NCBI GenBank assembly: GCA_018971775.1
Contig: JAGXAB010000004.1
Coordinates: forward strand, 78,275 to 142,274
Origin: Cyanobacteria bacterium REEB67
GTDB taxonomy: Bacteria; Cyanobacteriota; Vampirovibrionia; Obscuribacterales; Obscuribacteraceae
Length of the DNA stretch: 64,000 nucleotides
Reading direction: 5' to 3'
The notes under the pieces were generated by a model. The model was not told the DNA's origin. It made no database searches and was given only the letters and a program-made list of their open reading frames with translations. Both the position numbers and the translations under genes were made by a program. Shown here piece after piece: positions 42,542 through 53,500 of the stretch; position 1 is the first letter of the stretch; every line of letters starts with the position of its first letter.

Positions 42542-45500
42542 CTAAAACTCAACGCCTTTGCGTTTGGGATTGCCGCTGGCATCAAGGCCGATTTGCGATA
42601 CATCGGGATTGAGCGAACGGACCGGACGTCTCTGATAACTGTTGGCGTCGGCGCCTAGTGCTTGCTGAGCGGCATCGGCGATTTGCGAGGGATTTTCGAA
42701 CATACCGCGCTTAGATGGCATGGCGTCACGGCTCTGGGGTTGCAGACCGCCATAGCGCGGCGTAGCTGCGGGATTGGCGGCGCTCGTCGCCGACAGCATG
42801 GGTTGAGTAGCACCGACGATCGGATTGCCAAAGGAATCGACCGCACCGGGAGCACCGGAAATAGCCTCACCGGCTACTTCGGCGTAGCTGGGGATGACAC
42901 CGCTTCCCATCGGTGCCTGCGGCACTGCAGCACCGGCTCCGCCGGCCGGCATCGGCGTGCCGAAACTCGATTGACCGAGCACCTGCGCGGATGTGGATAA
43001 GTCCACAGTCGGCGCCGCCTGAAGCCCGATAAATTGGCCGCACTCGATGCAAAACTTGCCTCTACCGGCGGCCTTACCGCAAGTAGGACAGATGCGGATG
43101 GCATCGCCCCCGGCAGCTTGAGGCGCCACCGGCATATAACCAGATTGAGTCTGCTGGGCGTAAGCGCCACTGGCAGAAGATGCGGCAGCAGCGGCTGGAT
43201 AGCCACCAGTCGCTCCTTGCGGGGAGGCTCCGGTCTGACCGGGTGCATAACCTGACGCCTGCACAGGAGCATGCGCACCAGTATGAGCGGGCGAGGCGGC
43301 AAAACCCGGCATGCCTTCAAATCCGGCGGCTTGAGCGGCAGCACCGGCAATCTGGCCGGGGCTCAGTCCGCCGCCGGGATAACCAGCACCGGGTCCGCCC
43401 GAAGGAGCGGCGAAGGACGGAGCAGCTTCGGCCTGACCGCTCTGATTGCGGGCGTTGACGTTATGCAGCAAGTGCAGTCTGGCGATTTCTTCGATACCGC
43501 GCAGGTCGCACATAAAGGGTTTGGTCTCGCCAAATTCCGGATCGCCGGCCGGTGACAAGTAGACCAGGGCGTGGTGTTTTTCCATACGCTTGATGCTGTC
43601 TGTGTCTACACGGGCCACAACCTGTTGGCTGTGGATCCTGTTCCAACTGGTCGGGAAGATACCAAAACCATTGGCCTGGAAGTGGTCGGCGATACCAGGG
43701 ACGATGACGGCATGCTTGCCGACTTCTTCCGAGAAAAACTTAGCCGTTGTTTCGTCAGCGTTGTGCAAGCAGACACGAATGGCACTGTTGGAGAAGATCG
43801 TACGCAGTTCGGCGGAGACCCCACCGGCACCGGCACCTTCTATTTGCGAAATGTTCTGCAAGATGACGGTAAGACCGCCGTTGGCACCACGGACGATGGC
43901 GGACAATCGGCCGGCCAGGTCGATGTTCAAAGTCTGATATTCGTCGAAAAACGCGAACAACGGCAAAACCGATTTGGTACCGTATCTGGTGTGCAAGGCT
44001 TGTTGCAGTTGATAGACGAAACAGCTGGCCAGAGATTCTGCGTCGGGACCGAGGGATGCGGGAGCACCGAAGATAAGCACCGTCGGTGTGTGCATACAAG
44101 CTTTCATATCGACGTTGGACTGCTCGGTGACGGCGAGCACGCTCTTATTTTTGAACATACGCAGACGGCCGCGCACACCCTGGATGTTTTTATCCCAGTC
44201 GCTGTCGGTGCGGATAATCGATGAAAGTCTCTGGGTCAGCTCGCCAAGTTCATTGGCGGGGACATTAGGATCTGATTTGAGGCGACGCATCGACTCGACG
44301 ATGTTGCGGCGGTTGTTGACCAGACGCATCAAACCACGAGGGTTGCAGGGCAAAGGCTCGAGCTCGGCCGGCTGACCGTTCTCGTCTTCACCGATGATCT
44401 GGACAGCACCCCATTTGAGCAATTGAACGAGACCTTCGATATAACCGAGGTCACGCTCCGCCCAGTGCTGTTCTTCAGCGTCCAGGGAGTTTACGTCCTG
44501 GACGATTGATGACGCGAAGGTATTGGCGTCGAGATCGAGCGGATTCCAGTGCACAGAATCAACGTCGAGAGGGTTGAAATAAAGCGTGTTAAAACCGGCA
44601 TGCTGCGCTTCGGGCAAGACTGAATGCTTGAAGCCTTCTTTGCGTTCGTCCAGATTGGGGTCGTTTGCTTTTGCTTCCAGGGCGATGATGACGCAGGGTT
44701 TGGCCAGGAGAGCTTTGATCACGGCCCGCATCAAGGTAGTTTTACCTGAACCGGACGGAGCTACAAGGAACATGTTTTTGTTGGGCAGTCTGCCCAGGGG
44801 AATGGTCACCGGCAGGTGAGTACGAGCCAGAAATCCAAACGGTATGACGACGCCGTCCTGTTCGGTCCAGGTGGCTTCGGGATTTTTCTTACCGACTCGT
44901 CCATGCCTGCGACCATTGGGCGGACAGACGAAAGAGCGCTCGTAATCGCGAGGCGTCATCAGACCGGAAGGAGGATTGAAAGTGCGGATGGTCTGCCAGG
45001 GGAATAGTCTTTTCTTATGGGCGGCGGCGATGATCAAAGCGAGTAGCACAAGGGTGGGCAGGAGAATGGCAATCGATGTGGCGTCGAGGAAGCCCTTGCC
45101 ATGGCGACCATGCGAGGTAAGAGCGTTGTGACCGGGCTGACCCTCGAGGCGGAGGTTTTTGCCCTGGACCGGCATGCCCGAGGTCGGCACGCCGCTGCCT
45201 GCTTCGGGTGCGACCACCATGCCGGCGGGCTGCTGACCCATCATATTACTCAGTTGTTGATTGATCGGACTGGCCCCGTTTTGCGATTGAGGGGCCATAG
45301 GTGCGGGCGTCTGCTGACCGGACTGACCATTTAATATTTGCGCGTTTGGCTGAATAAGCGATGAAACAGGTGCGGCAGACGGCGTAGGCGCTAGATTTGG
45401 AGCACCGGGCAGGATCGGTGTACCCATCGGTTGAGTGGCATAGGGAGCTGGTGCATAATTTGCCCCCGGATAGCTGGGAGCCATCTGCAGAGAGCCACCG

Positions 45501-45634
45501 CCGGGCGTGCTGGACATCGAGCCCTGCATAGACATACGTCTTTCATACTCAGCGGCAGAGATACGTTCTCTTGTTTCACTATTGCGATAACTGGACACTC
45601 GGCCCTGATCATCTATTTGCGCAACCCAGCTCAT
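42542..45634 (-). CDS. virD4: VirD4/TraG-like type IV coupling ATPase with C-terminal zinc ribbon
   Basis: A 1030-residue protein. Residues 1 to about 180 are Pro/Gln/Gly-rich and disordered. A membrane helix follows (SIAILLPTLVLLALIIAAA). The ATPase domain has Walker A VAPSGSGKTTLMRA near residue 292, a Walker-B-like LFAFFDEYQTL near 563 and the coupling-protein segment RGANGGLTVILQNISQIEG. The C-terminal 300 residues are again low-complexity but enclose a zinc ribbon, CPTCGKAAGRGKFCIECG, near residue 850-868. Coupling proteins bring substrates to the T4SS; the tails and ribbon are not standard and may bind substrates. AAGGAGACATAG precedes the ATG. Confidence 0.85.
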   Translation of the reverse strand: MSWVAQIDDQGRVSSYRNSETRERISAAEYERRMSMQGSMSSTPGGGSLQMAPSYPGANYAPAPYATQPMGTPILPGAPNLAPTPSAAPVSSLIQPNAQILNGQSGQQTPAPMAPQSQNGASPINQQLSNMMGQQPAGMVVAPEAGSGVPTSGMPVQGKNLRLEGQPGHNALTSHGRHGKGFLDATSIAILLPTLVLLALIIAAAHKKRLFPWQTIRTFNPPSGLMTPRDYERSFVCPPNGRRHGRVGKKNPEATWTEQDGVVIPFGFLARTHLPVTIPLGRLPNKNMFLVAPSGSGKTTLMRAVIKALLAKPCVIIALEAKANDPNLDERKEGFKHSVLPEAQHAGFNTLYFNPLDVDSVHWNPLDLDANTFASSIVQDVNSLDAEEQHWAERDLGYIEGLVQLLKWGAVQIIGEDENGQPAELEPLPCNPRGLMRLVNNRRNIVESMRRLKSDPNVPANELGELTQRLSSIIRTDSDWDKNIQGVRGRLRMFKNKSVLAVTEQSNVDMKACMHTPTVLIFGAPASLGPDAESLASCFVYQLQQALHTRYGTKSVLPLFAFFDEYQTLNIDLAGRLSAIVRGANGGLTVILQNISQIEGAGAGGVSAELRTIFSNSAIRVCLHNADETTAKFFSEEVGKHAVIVPGIADHFQANGFGIFPTSWNRIHSQQVVARVDTDSIKRMEKHHALVYLSPAGDPEFGETKPFMCDLRGIEEIARLHLLHNVNARNQSGQAEAAPSFAAPSGGPGAGYPGGGLSPGQIAGAAAQAAGFEGMPGFAASPAHTGAHAPVQASGYAPGQTGASPQGATGGYPAAAAASSASGAYAQQTQSGYMPVAPQAAGGDAIRICPTCGKAAGRGKFCIECGQFIGLQAAPTVDLSTSAQVLGQSSFGTPMPAGGAGAAVPQAPMGSGVIPSYAEVAGEAISGAPGAVDSFGNPIVGATQPMLSATSAANPAATPRYGGLQPQSRDAMPSKRGMFENPSQIADAAQQALGADANSYQRRPVRSLNPDVSQIGLDASGNPKRKGVEF

Positions 45635-45745
45635 CTATGTCTCCTTGGAGAGTGACATCATCGTCGCAAAATTAAACCTTTCAAATCAAGTAGCTGGACA
45701 ACAAAACCCGCTCCAGCTGTGGGGGAACTACGAAATTACCGATAA

Positions 45746-46390
45746 TTATGTGGCCGTATCGCTTATACCGGCGACCTTTAGACCTTGATTGGTCTTCTTC
45801 ACCAGTATTTCCATGGAGACATGCTTGGGTCGCTGCTGCCCTTGCAATACCAGAACTTGTTCACCTTCTACCTTTATTACCACACTACCATCTTCGGTGC
45901 TGGTGTAGGGCTCGCATACAGTCGTATTGAAGCTGCTGGTCATGGCCGCACCGGCCACGCTCTGGGCGATTTCGGGTGTCCAGACACTGGTGCGGTAATT
46001 ATTGGCGCATTCCGGCGTCATATAAGCCATGGCCAATTCCTGGGAACGATTGGCACTGGTGCTGTTGAAGTCAAATGCGAGCGGCAGCATGGTCATGACT
46101 AGATTTTTCGACTCTGTCTTATCGGCTGTCGCCTGGGGCGGCACCGAGCTCATCGGCGTGCCATCCGGATAGCGGGGCACGCCATTATCACGCATGCCAC
46201 GCCCGCGCGGCTGACGCGGTGTGCCGTTCATGTCTGGATCACTGGCAATCTTGGCGGCACGTCGGTCCTTGCGCGGTGGCTCGGGCGGAGGCGAGAGCAA
46301 AAGAGTGAAGAAAGCACCGGCCATGACACCGGCCACGCCGACCATAATCAAGGTCAATTTGTATTTTTCACCAGCCTGATAATCAAACAT
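45746..46390 (-). CDS. VirB8-like single-pass T4SS protein (tentative)
   Basis: A 214-residue protein. Residues about 12-32 form one membrane helix (LTLIMVGVAGVMAGAFFTLL), followed by a Pro/Arg-rich linker and a C-terminal domain of about 110 residues. The end of that domain (VVIKVEGEQVLVLQGQ, then HVSMEILVKKTNQGLKVAGI) has the strand-rich pattern of an NTF2-like fold. Topology, size and place between virB4 and virD4 fit VirB8, the periplasmic organiser of the T4SS. Sequence alone does not prove it. Twenty-four bases separate it from the end of virB4. Confidence 0.55.
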   Translation of the reverse strand: MFDYQAGEKYKLTLIMVGVAGVMAGAFFTLLLSPPPEPPRKDRRAAKIASDPDMNGTPRQPRGRGMRDNGVPRYPDGTPMSSVPPQATADKTESKNLVMTMLPLAFDFNSTSANRSQELAMAYMTPECANNYRTSVWTPEIAQSVAGAAMTSSFNTTVCEPYTSTEDGSVVIKVEGEQVLVLQGQQRPKHVSMEILVKKTNQGLKVAGISDTAT

Positions 46391-46414
46391 AATTTTGCAT
46401 CTCTATATAAATCC

Positions 46415-49237
46415 TCAACCGGAAGCAAGCAGATCAGGGGTGAAAGTCTCCGGTGTGTAGCCCTGACCGAGCAGATGGCAGGCCCATCTCGAATCGCCGC
46501 CACAGAGCTCGATCATGCGCGATCGCATTGGCTGGTCGGTGTTGGGTTCGGTCGTAGCCACCCAGTACATGAAGCGCGGCACGACAAGTTTGACTACGCC
46601 TCTGGACATCTTGTGATAGATCAAGAATGCATCGGAATATTCGCGGTTTTTTCTGGTCAAATGCGCAATCGAGGACATTTCCTGTGGTGTCAGACCGCAG
46701 GCGTCTTTGATCAAGTCAAAGTTGGAAGGGTCATTACCGAGGATGATCTTGATCGAGCTGTTTGTCGCCAGGTTGCGGGCCCGGTCATCGCGCAGAAGGT
46801 CGCCCAATTCCTGTGAAATGCCGATGAAAAGCAAACCTAAGTGCCGGCTTGTGCGGGAGGCGTCCTCAACAAGGGTCTTGCCGCCCTCGTATCTGAGCAA
46901 GCGCCACAACTCGTCTATACAAAATACAAAGCGCGACGGCTTACCTTTGGCCACTTGTTCAGCCTTATGCTGAGCGGCGCGGCGCAAAACGTAGTCAGAG
47001 ACAAAGAGTGTGACGACCGCCTCCAAAGTTTTATCGTGGGCAAGATCCGAAGTGTCGAATACCATCACCTGCGTATCAAGCGGGATCGAAGTCGGCCCGT
47101 CGAAAAGCTTGCCGAAGATAGCGCCACGGCAGTATAGACTGAGACGATTAGCCAGATCTTCGCAGGTATCGGCGCGTTTGGATTTGCCGTTGCGTTCTTT
47201 TTCTTCATTGAGCCACTGGACCAGATCCGACTCGATAGGGATGCGGCCCTGTTCGGCGCAAATCTTGTAAATAGCCTGGATGCCCTGCATCAAAACAGGC
47301 TTCTCATCTTTGTTGAGCGATTGCTCGCCTTGCTCGCCGAGCATGACCGAGTGGAAGTTGAGGATTTTGATGATGTGCGATTCGGGGGGACTGGCCGGAT
47401 TGACCGGCTTGCCGTCCGGACCGGCTAAGGGCAGGTCGTAGAGATTGATGCAGACCTGACCATCGGGACCGAGCTTGATATAGGCACTATCGTCGTAGAC
47501 ATCGGTGAGCATCTTGTAGGAGCCGGATCGGTCGATGATGATCGTCTTGGCGCCCGAAATCGTCTTCATCTGAATGATCTGCTGGGCGACCATGGATTTA
47601 CCTTCACCGGGCTGACCGAAGACGATGCAGACGGCGTTTGGTAGTTTTTCATCATAGGGATTTAAAAATACCGGCTCGAGTGTCTCTTTGGAGAAGCCCA
47701 GCCAGTCTCCTTTTTCCGAACCGAGCTTAGCGTGGACAAAGGGGAAGGAATTGCGCACAGTAGGCGTACGCACGGCCTTGCCGCGCCTGGCGGCATCGAT
47801 ACCCATGCCGACTAGAGAGCCTACATAGAGTTGTTTTTGCTCGTGGAAGCCAACGACAAAACGCGCACCGCGACACTGGGGAGCGGCGGAGCGGACAAAT
47901 TCGGTGGAGCGGTTGAGCTCTTCGAGACTGTCGGCAAAAAGCGTGTAATAAATCGCGTAGTTGAACACCTCCATGTTACTGGTGTACAACTCAGAACCAA
48001 TGGTGGCTGCTTCCTGCGCCTTTTCCGCTTCTTCCTGGTTAGCGGTAGAGCGCTGTCCCATCACGCCTTGATAGGTGTTGGCCGTAGCTTGCGCTTGTTT
48101 CTTCTGCAAATTTTTGCGAAACAATTCCTTATCCAACTTATGGGCGTAAATATTCATGCGCCATTCGCAGTTGAGCCGCAGCAGCGGCTGCAACCAGAGA
48201 GGTCCGGTGCGCTCCGGCAAGCGACTGAGATAAAGCGTGCGGGCATAGCGACCGGCTACTTCTATCTCTTCCTGGTGCGAGTGCACATTATCCGTGGCCG
48301 GCAGGAAGTCGGTCATGTCGGTGATTTTGATAAAATCAGGCGCCGTAAAATCATAGCGAGATTCGCATAGTTGCTGGCGTATAGTGGACGGCTCCATATC
48401 CGGGAAGATGCGTCTAATCGCCGGCGGCATCGACTGCATATTGGGGCGCACCGGCAGCGGCAGAGTTTCTTCAGGCATCTGCGCCTGGCGAGGGTTGAGC
48501 TCGCGGTAAAGCATGCGGAAATATTCCATCGCCGAGATCGGACGCCCGGTCATGCCACAAGCACCGAGTTGGCCGATATAGCCATTGGCGCGCTGGACAA
48601 GGGTAGTGACATTTTTCAGATGCGAACCGACCGACTGTCTGGCCGCCGAAGAGGTGAAAGCGTCCATGACGGTATGCACCGCTGCCTGCACCATCGATTG
48701 CTTCTGTGCTTTTTCTTTGGGCGGACGATAGACAAAGGTCATGTAAAAGTGTAATTCAGGGATGAAGTTGCGCGACAACAGCGAAGCCTGGTCGTTTTCG
48801 ACGACACGACCGACATAGCGCAGGAAGTCGTCGTCGGCGCATTCGACCGGATGCTTTTCAAAATATTCGCGCTTCGAGATGTTGTGGCAGGCGATCGTCA
48901 TCTGCACCGATGTATCGATGCCATTTAAAAAGCCGGTGAAGTGATTCATCAAGGAAACAAGGCGCACCTCGTCGAAGCCGCTGACGTGCACCCCATCTAT
49001 TTCATAACAGCATCTGTAGCTGCCGTCCTTGAGCACCATGATGCCGAGATTGGAAGCATCATCTTGAAACAAGTCCCAGAGAGGTAAGATACCCGCCGCC
49101 GACCCGTGTGGACGTGGCACAGCCATGCCGGGCAACTTAGACAGAGCCCCGGCCAGAGGTGCAACAGTCTTGGCACCGCGGGCAGCGTTGACCAGACTGT
49201 TTTCCTTGGCTATTGACCGTGGGATGGATGTTTCCAT
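46415..49237 (-). CDS. virB4: VirB4/TraC-like T4SS ATPase
   Basis: A 940-residue ATPase. The N-terminal CagE/VirB4 domain is followed by Walker A IVFGQPGEGKSMVAQQI near residue 537, TIIIDRSGSYKML just after it, Walker B RFVFCIDELWRLLRY and the LLFIGISQELGDLL segment of the VirB4/TraC/TrbE family. VirB4 is the universal T4SS motor, energising pilus assembly and substrate transfer at the inner membrane. AGGAGA lies about 15 bases before the ATG at 49237. It follows the VirB3-like gene by 81 bases, the classic VirB3-VirB4 order. Confidence 0.9.
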   Translation of the reverse strand: METSIPRSIAKENSLVNAARGAKTVAPLAGALSKLPGMAVPRPHGSAAGILPLWDLFQDDASNLGIMVLKDGSYRCCYEIDGVHVSGFDEVRLVSLMNHFTGFLNGIDTSVQMTIACHNISKREYFEKHPVECADDDFLRYVGRVVENDQASLLSRNFIPELHFYMTFVYRPPKEKAQKQSMVQAAVHTVMDAFTSSAARQSVGSHLKNVTTLVQRANGYIGQLGACGMTGRPISAMEYFRMLYRELNPRQAQMPEETLPLPVRPNMQSMPPAIRRIFPDMEPSTIRQQLCESRYDFTAPDFIKITDMTDFLPATDNVHSHQEEIEVAGRYARTLYLSRLPERTGPLWLQPLLRLNCEWRMNIYAHKLDKELFRKNLQKKQAQATANTYQGVMGQRSTANQEEAEKAQEAATIGSELYTSNMEVFNYAIYYTLFADSLEELNRSTEFVRSAAPQCRGARFVVGFHEQKQLYVGSLVGMGIDAARRGKAVRTPTVRNSFPFVHAKLGSEKGDWLGFSKETLEPVFLNPYDEKLPNAVCIVFGQPGEGKSMVAQQIIQMKTISGAKTIIIDRSGSYKMLTDVYDDSAYIKLGPDGQVCINLYDLPLAGPDGKPVNPASPPESHIIKILNFHSVMLGEQGEQSLNKDEKPVLMQGIQAIYKICAEQGRIPIESDLVQWLNEEKERNGKSKRADTCEDLANRLSLYCRGAIFGKLFDGPTSIPLDTQVMVFDTSDLAHDKTLEAVVTLFVSDYVLRRAAQHKAEQVAKGKPSRFVFCIDELWRLLRYEGGKTLVEDASRTSRHLGLLFIGISQELGDLLRDDRARNLATNSSIKIILGNDPSNFDLIKDACGLTPQEMSSIAHLTRKNREYSDAFLIYHKMSRGVVKLVVPRFMYWVATTEPNTDQPMRSRMIELCGGDSRWACHLLGQGYTPETFTPDLLASG

Positions 49238-49318
49238 TAGACTGAGAGTGTCTCCTGAGATTGGCTACTATTGGGGAAAAGGGGCGCCTGATCCGGCTTT
49301 GAAAAATCTTTTGAAAAA

Positions 49319-49657
49319 TCACTCGATAAATTCGGGCAACTGCTCGTCATACAGAAAACGGCTGGGATTGGGATCTGGACCGGGTACATAAATCGACGAA
49401 CCAGCGTAAAAATTGAGCACTTTTTCCCAGTTGCCGCCCGACTCATTGACGGTAAGCAAGCAATAAACGGGGCCAATGCCGCCAATTAATATACACAGAT
49501 AAAGACGCAGATCCTGACCACCGACGTTGATCGGAGAAAGCCAGGTGTATAGCTGTGTCGAGGCAATCAAACTACAGACAAGCCAGGTAAGCTGGTCATA
49601 GCGCATGCCAAAAAGCTTGGGCGAATCTTCGAGGTTTAGCGGTGTGACGTCTTCCAT
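49319..49657 (-). CDS. VirB3/PrgI-like small membrane protein
   Basis: A 112-residue protein with two adjacent hydrophobic segments (LTWLVCSLIASTQLYTWL and LYLCILIGGIGPVYCLL) and short polar ends. The N-terminal PLNLEDSPKLFGMRYDQLTW resembles the N-terminus of VirB3/TrbD/PrgI proteins just before their membrane helices. Its place directly upstream of virB4 is the strongest argument. VirB3 sits in the inner membrane and interacts with VirB4. Confidence 0.65.
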   Translation of the reverse strand: MEDVTPLNLEDSPKLFGMRYDQLTWLVCSLIASTQLYTWLSPINVGGQDLRLYLCILIGGIGPVYCLLTVNESGGNWEKVLNFYAGSSIYVPGPDPNPSRFLYDEQLPEFIE

Positions 49658-49708
49658 ATTTCCATTGTACCTGTCTTAAAATTTTACCTGTCTAAAATAG
49701 GCAGCCGC

Positions 49709-50389
49709 TCAGGCGCTTAAAATCATCGGCGGGACAAAAATTGCTTCAACAATATGCGGAGGCAGGCGCACAGGGTTTTTATTCCCATCTACGGCAAATC
49801 TCTGCATCCGGTCCACCAGCTCGAAAGGCAGACCCGATCTGCGGTCGACCATCTGATAAAACTCGATTGCCTGGGGAAATTCGCCCAGCAAGCGCAAAAT
49901 CTCACCCATGACATAGTTGTAGCGACTGCGGTTACCGACCCAGTCATTATCGGACAGTGCAGCGGTGAGCTCGACTTTGGCCAGGCGCAAGAATTTTTCT
50001 CCGCCGCCTTCAACGCCTTCCTCGCGCGAGCACCAGTAACCATTTAAGGCCAGTACTGAGCGATCGAGAGCATGATTGTTGACCTGACGCGCACTTTGCA
50101 CGGCATGGGCAAACTTTTTGGCGGGCGAGACCGGCGGTGAGTCCGGCACGACCTGCGGCAGGAAATAATGCTGGGTAAAAGACGTGAGCCAGTAGGTGTA
50201 GACGCAATTTGGACACATGGCAAGCAAATTGGAGCGCAATTCGGCGTCGGGTAATATGCGATGCAAATCGGCTTCGACAGGCGTCTCGCGCGACATGGCA
50301 GGCAGGCGCACCACTTCATGCGTAGCAAAAACTGTCTCGCACAATGGGCAAGTAACAGTTATCTGACGTAGCTTGAAAAATTTGAACAT
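49709..50389 (-). CDS. DUF2225-type zinc-ribbon protein
   Basis: A 226-residue cytoplasmic protein. An N-terminal CPLC pair (ITVTCPLCETVFAT) and a CPNC pair (LLAMCPNCVYTYW) can bind one zinc. A helical, TPR-like C-terminal part follows (MGEILRLLGEFPQAIEFYQM). This is the layout of DUF2225 proteins, of unknown function and common in Firmicutes, Spirochaetes and some other groups. It lies inside the T4SS gene run, 52 bases before the VirB3-like gene, so it may serve assembly or regulation. That role is inference. Confidence 0.72.
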   Translation of the reverse strand: MFKFFKLRQITVTCPLCETVFATHEVVRLPAMSRETPVEADLHRILPDAELRSNLLAMCPNCVYTYWLTSFTQHYFLPQVVPDSPPVSPAKKFAHAVQSARQVNNHALDRSVLALNGYWCSREEGVEGGGEKFLRLAKVELTAALSDNDWVGNRSRYNYVMGEILRLLGEFPQAIEFYQMVDRRSGLPFELVDRMQRFAVDGNKNPVRLPPHIVEAIFVPPMILSA

Positions 50390-50544
50390 TGCGACCCGGA
50401 CTGACGTAGCTGAGATCTAGAACCTTGATTCTAAATTCATTCTAACTCTCAATGTACCCGGAGTGCGCCACGGTATTTCCCATAGCGGGCTTTCCCGCGC
50501 TAATTTTCTACGATTTATTTTGAGCGCTTGTTTTAGCGCTTGCC

Positions 50545-53500
50545 TTAGCCGAAGCTGCCGCCGCCAAATCCACCACGACCTCTACCGCCGCCCTGGGAGC
50601 CGCCGCCGTAGCCCTGCTGAGTTTTCTTCATGAGGAGATGATCGGGCACTTTGGACCTGGCATAATCGACGATCTGACCGATTGCATTGCGCATCGGTAC
50701 TGGTCTGGGAGTGAAGCCCGGATCGCTGCGGACGGTATCGACATAATCTTTGGACAGATAAGCCTGACCGTACATCGAAGGATTGGACTCGTGCGCTTCA
50801 GTGAGGGCTTGAGCAGTGTAGACATCGCTGTAGCTGATGTTTTGCGGCGACCATCTCGGATCGGCATCGAGCATATTCTGAACAATCTGCACATGCTGTG
50901 GTGTGACGTTACTGGAGCCCATTGCTCGAGCGGCAACGGCCACAGTCGTCATCGGAATATCCCTGGTCTGACATTCAAAGGCTGTTTCGAGCAATTGATA
51001 TTTTCCGGGATCACTTTCAGATCTGCTGTGATCGTAAATCTGTTGAGCAGGCATGCCGGTCGCAGTCAAATCAGCAATTGTACGCTGAATCATATTGTCC
51101 GAGCCGCCATGCTGTTGCAGAGCACCAGAGAAAGCTTGTTGCATAGCGGAGGAGCTGGGACCATAGTTGCCGCCGCCTCCACTGCTCGACTCTTGATAGA
51201 CCTCGCCATGGACGACACGGTCAGCGGTGTTACCACCACCCGAGCCGCCGCTGTAGGAGACGCTGCCGACCTGGACTTGCTCGTTCGTGCTGCCGACATT
51301 CTGGCCAGGCACACGCATGGAGAAACTCTGGTTGGAGCCTGCGCCACCCTGCTGTGCACCGGGCTGGAAACGGAAATTGGCTTGGGTAGTGCCGCCCTGA
51401 TTGGGCAAGTTGATATTGGGAGGCGTAATCGAATTGGGGTTTATGGTACCACCACCACTAGACGCACCGAAGAGTACGTCGACCTCGGCATTGTTGCGCG
51501 GACCACCACCACCGCCGCCTGTATACAAGCCGCCGGATACGGAAGTCGTAACACCGCCAATGTCGGAAGGCCCAGAGGGCATTGTGCCGCCATTCATTGT
51601 CATGCTGCCCATGTTGCCACCGCCGCCACCACCTGTGGGGGCGAAACGCTGTTGTATACGGGCCATGGCAACAGCGCCACCTTTGAGTTGATTATATTTG
51701 TTGACGTAATCTTCCGGACGACCTTGCGGTCCGACCATAGCCGCGACTTTATCGATCGTGGCTGTATCAGCGCAGGCTTTTTCACCCATATTGAGTGTGA
51801 TTGCACCGAGGGTGTTGACCACTTCCGGAGCCATCGCCTGAGACTGGTTGCCGTACCAGGCATCCTGGACGAGACCATTGGTGCCTTCGGGCAGACTTTG
51901 CTCCGCTCTTGACTGCATGTACTGGACGCCACCGCGGATAGCGGCACCACGCAGCCAGGGCTGTGATTTAAGTACACTCGGATTAGCGGCCACGGCTCTA
52001 TGCACGGGGCTGATCGGCAGACCATTCTGAATGAGAGCATCGGTCGCAGGACCCATTCTCCAGCTCCAGCCGGATTCCGGTGAGCTAGAGTCGGTCATCA
52101 TGTGCACGCCCCAGGCCTGCTGTTCGTCGCTCATCGGACCGTATCTATTGGTCAAGTATTCTGTATAAGCGTTACCGGCTTCACCGGCAACATAAGATTG
52201 AGCACCAAGAGTAGCGTGCTTGGCCATGCTTCGACCGAAGCTCTGTTTGGCGGCGGCAGTTTGAGTCCAGGAGCCGCCATTGTAGGACATGATACCGGCG
52301 GCGATGTTTTGAGCCAGACCTTTCGGCTTGTGCTCGCCGGCATCTATAGATGACTGCCTGGCCGCGTCATAAGCTTCCGCGTCAGTACTCATCAACTCGC
52401 CATAAGCGCCGGACATGATCTGCATGGCGCGTTGTTCATCGGTAGAACCTTCACCGAAGCGGACGTGCATCATGTGACCCTGATTGTCTTGAATGATTTC
52501 GGGTTTGCCGCTGCGTGACGGAGCGAGGGTGGCGCCCTGAGCGAGTCGAATCGCAGCCGCGGCGACCCTGTACGGGACGTGGCGGTAACCAGCCTGCATG
52601 TAGCCATCAAAGGTTGAGCCCTGGGTCCGGTTGGAAGCCGGCTGACTACCCATACCAGCTTCACCGGATGGAAGTGTAGTACCGGGCAGACCCTCAGGAT
52701 TGTCAGTAGTGTCAAATACCGGCGGAGGGGGCGTTCCATTACCGCCACCAGCACCACCAGCAACCGCAGCAACAGGTGCACCACCAGTACCACTACTGGC
52801 CTGTGTAAATTGTGAGGGCGGGGCCGAAGTCATTGAAGCAGCCTGATTAACAGGCGGCACGGGAGTACCGGGAGGACCGCCGGTGAAAACACGACCGGTT
52901 GCCGTCGTCTGGACGGTTTGTTGATTTTGGCCACCGGCAGGACTAGTGCGACCTTCGACCCGGTTGAGAATGGAGGCTGCAGCCATGCCGGCCACAGCAC
53001 CTTCCTCGAGGGCGAGCTCAGTATTGACTATACCGGGTGTTTGTTGTTGATCGAGGCCACGACCACCGGCGGCTGTTGTCGCCGTAGTGGTGCCCTGGAC
53101 GACCTGTCCGGCAGCATTAAGATTGGTCTGACCTGAGCCTGGAGCAGCAGCACCCGGATTCATCTTGCCGCCATCAAGCGGTAAGCTCATCTGATCGCCG
53201 GGTTTGAGATTGGCATTGGCACCACCAGGGCCACCGCTGATTACTTTGCCGGAAACGTCCTTGATGACACCGCCCGCAGCAGTGCCGGCGGTAGCCAGCT
53301 GTTGAGCACTGGCGGTGCTATGTACTTCAGTCTTAGCACCAGGGGTGGTGATCGGAGCGCCGGGATCGCTGGCGTCGTGAGTGACATCACTGGTACCACC
53401 AGCGGTGGCAGGGTCGATATTGCGACCGGTAGCCGTGGAGGTGACAGCGCTATTGAGATTGCCTGTGGCTGCCGAAGGAGCAAGCGCAGCGGGGTTGCCG

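Noticed and set aside
50638..51912. Plus-strand ORF of 424 codons, and others at 53302 and 55393
   Set aside because: They are antisense to the low-complexity, codon-biased part of the giant VirB6-like gene, which keeps reverse frames open.
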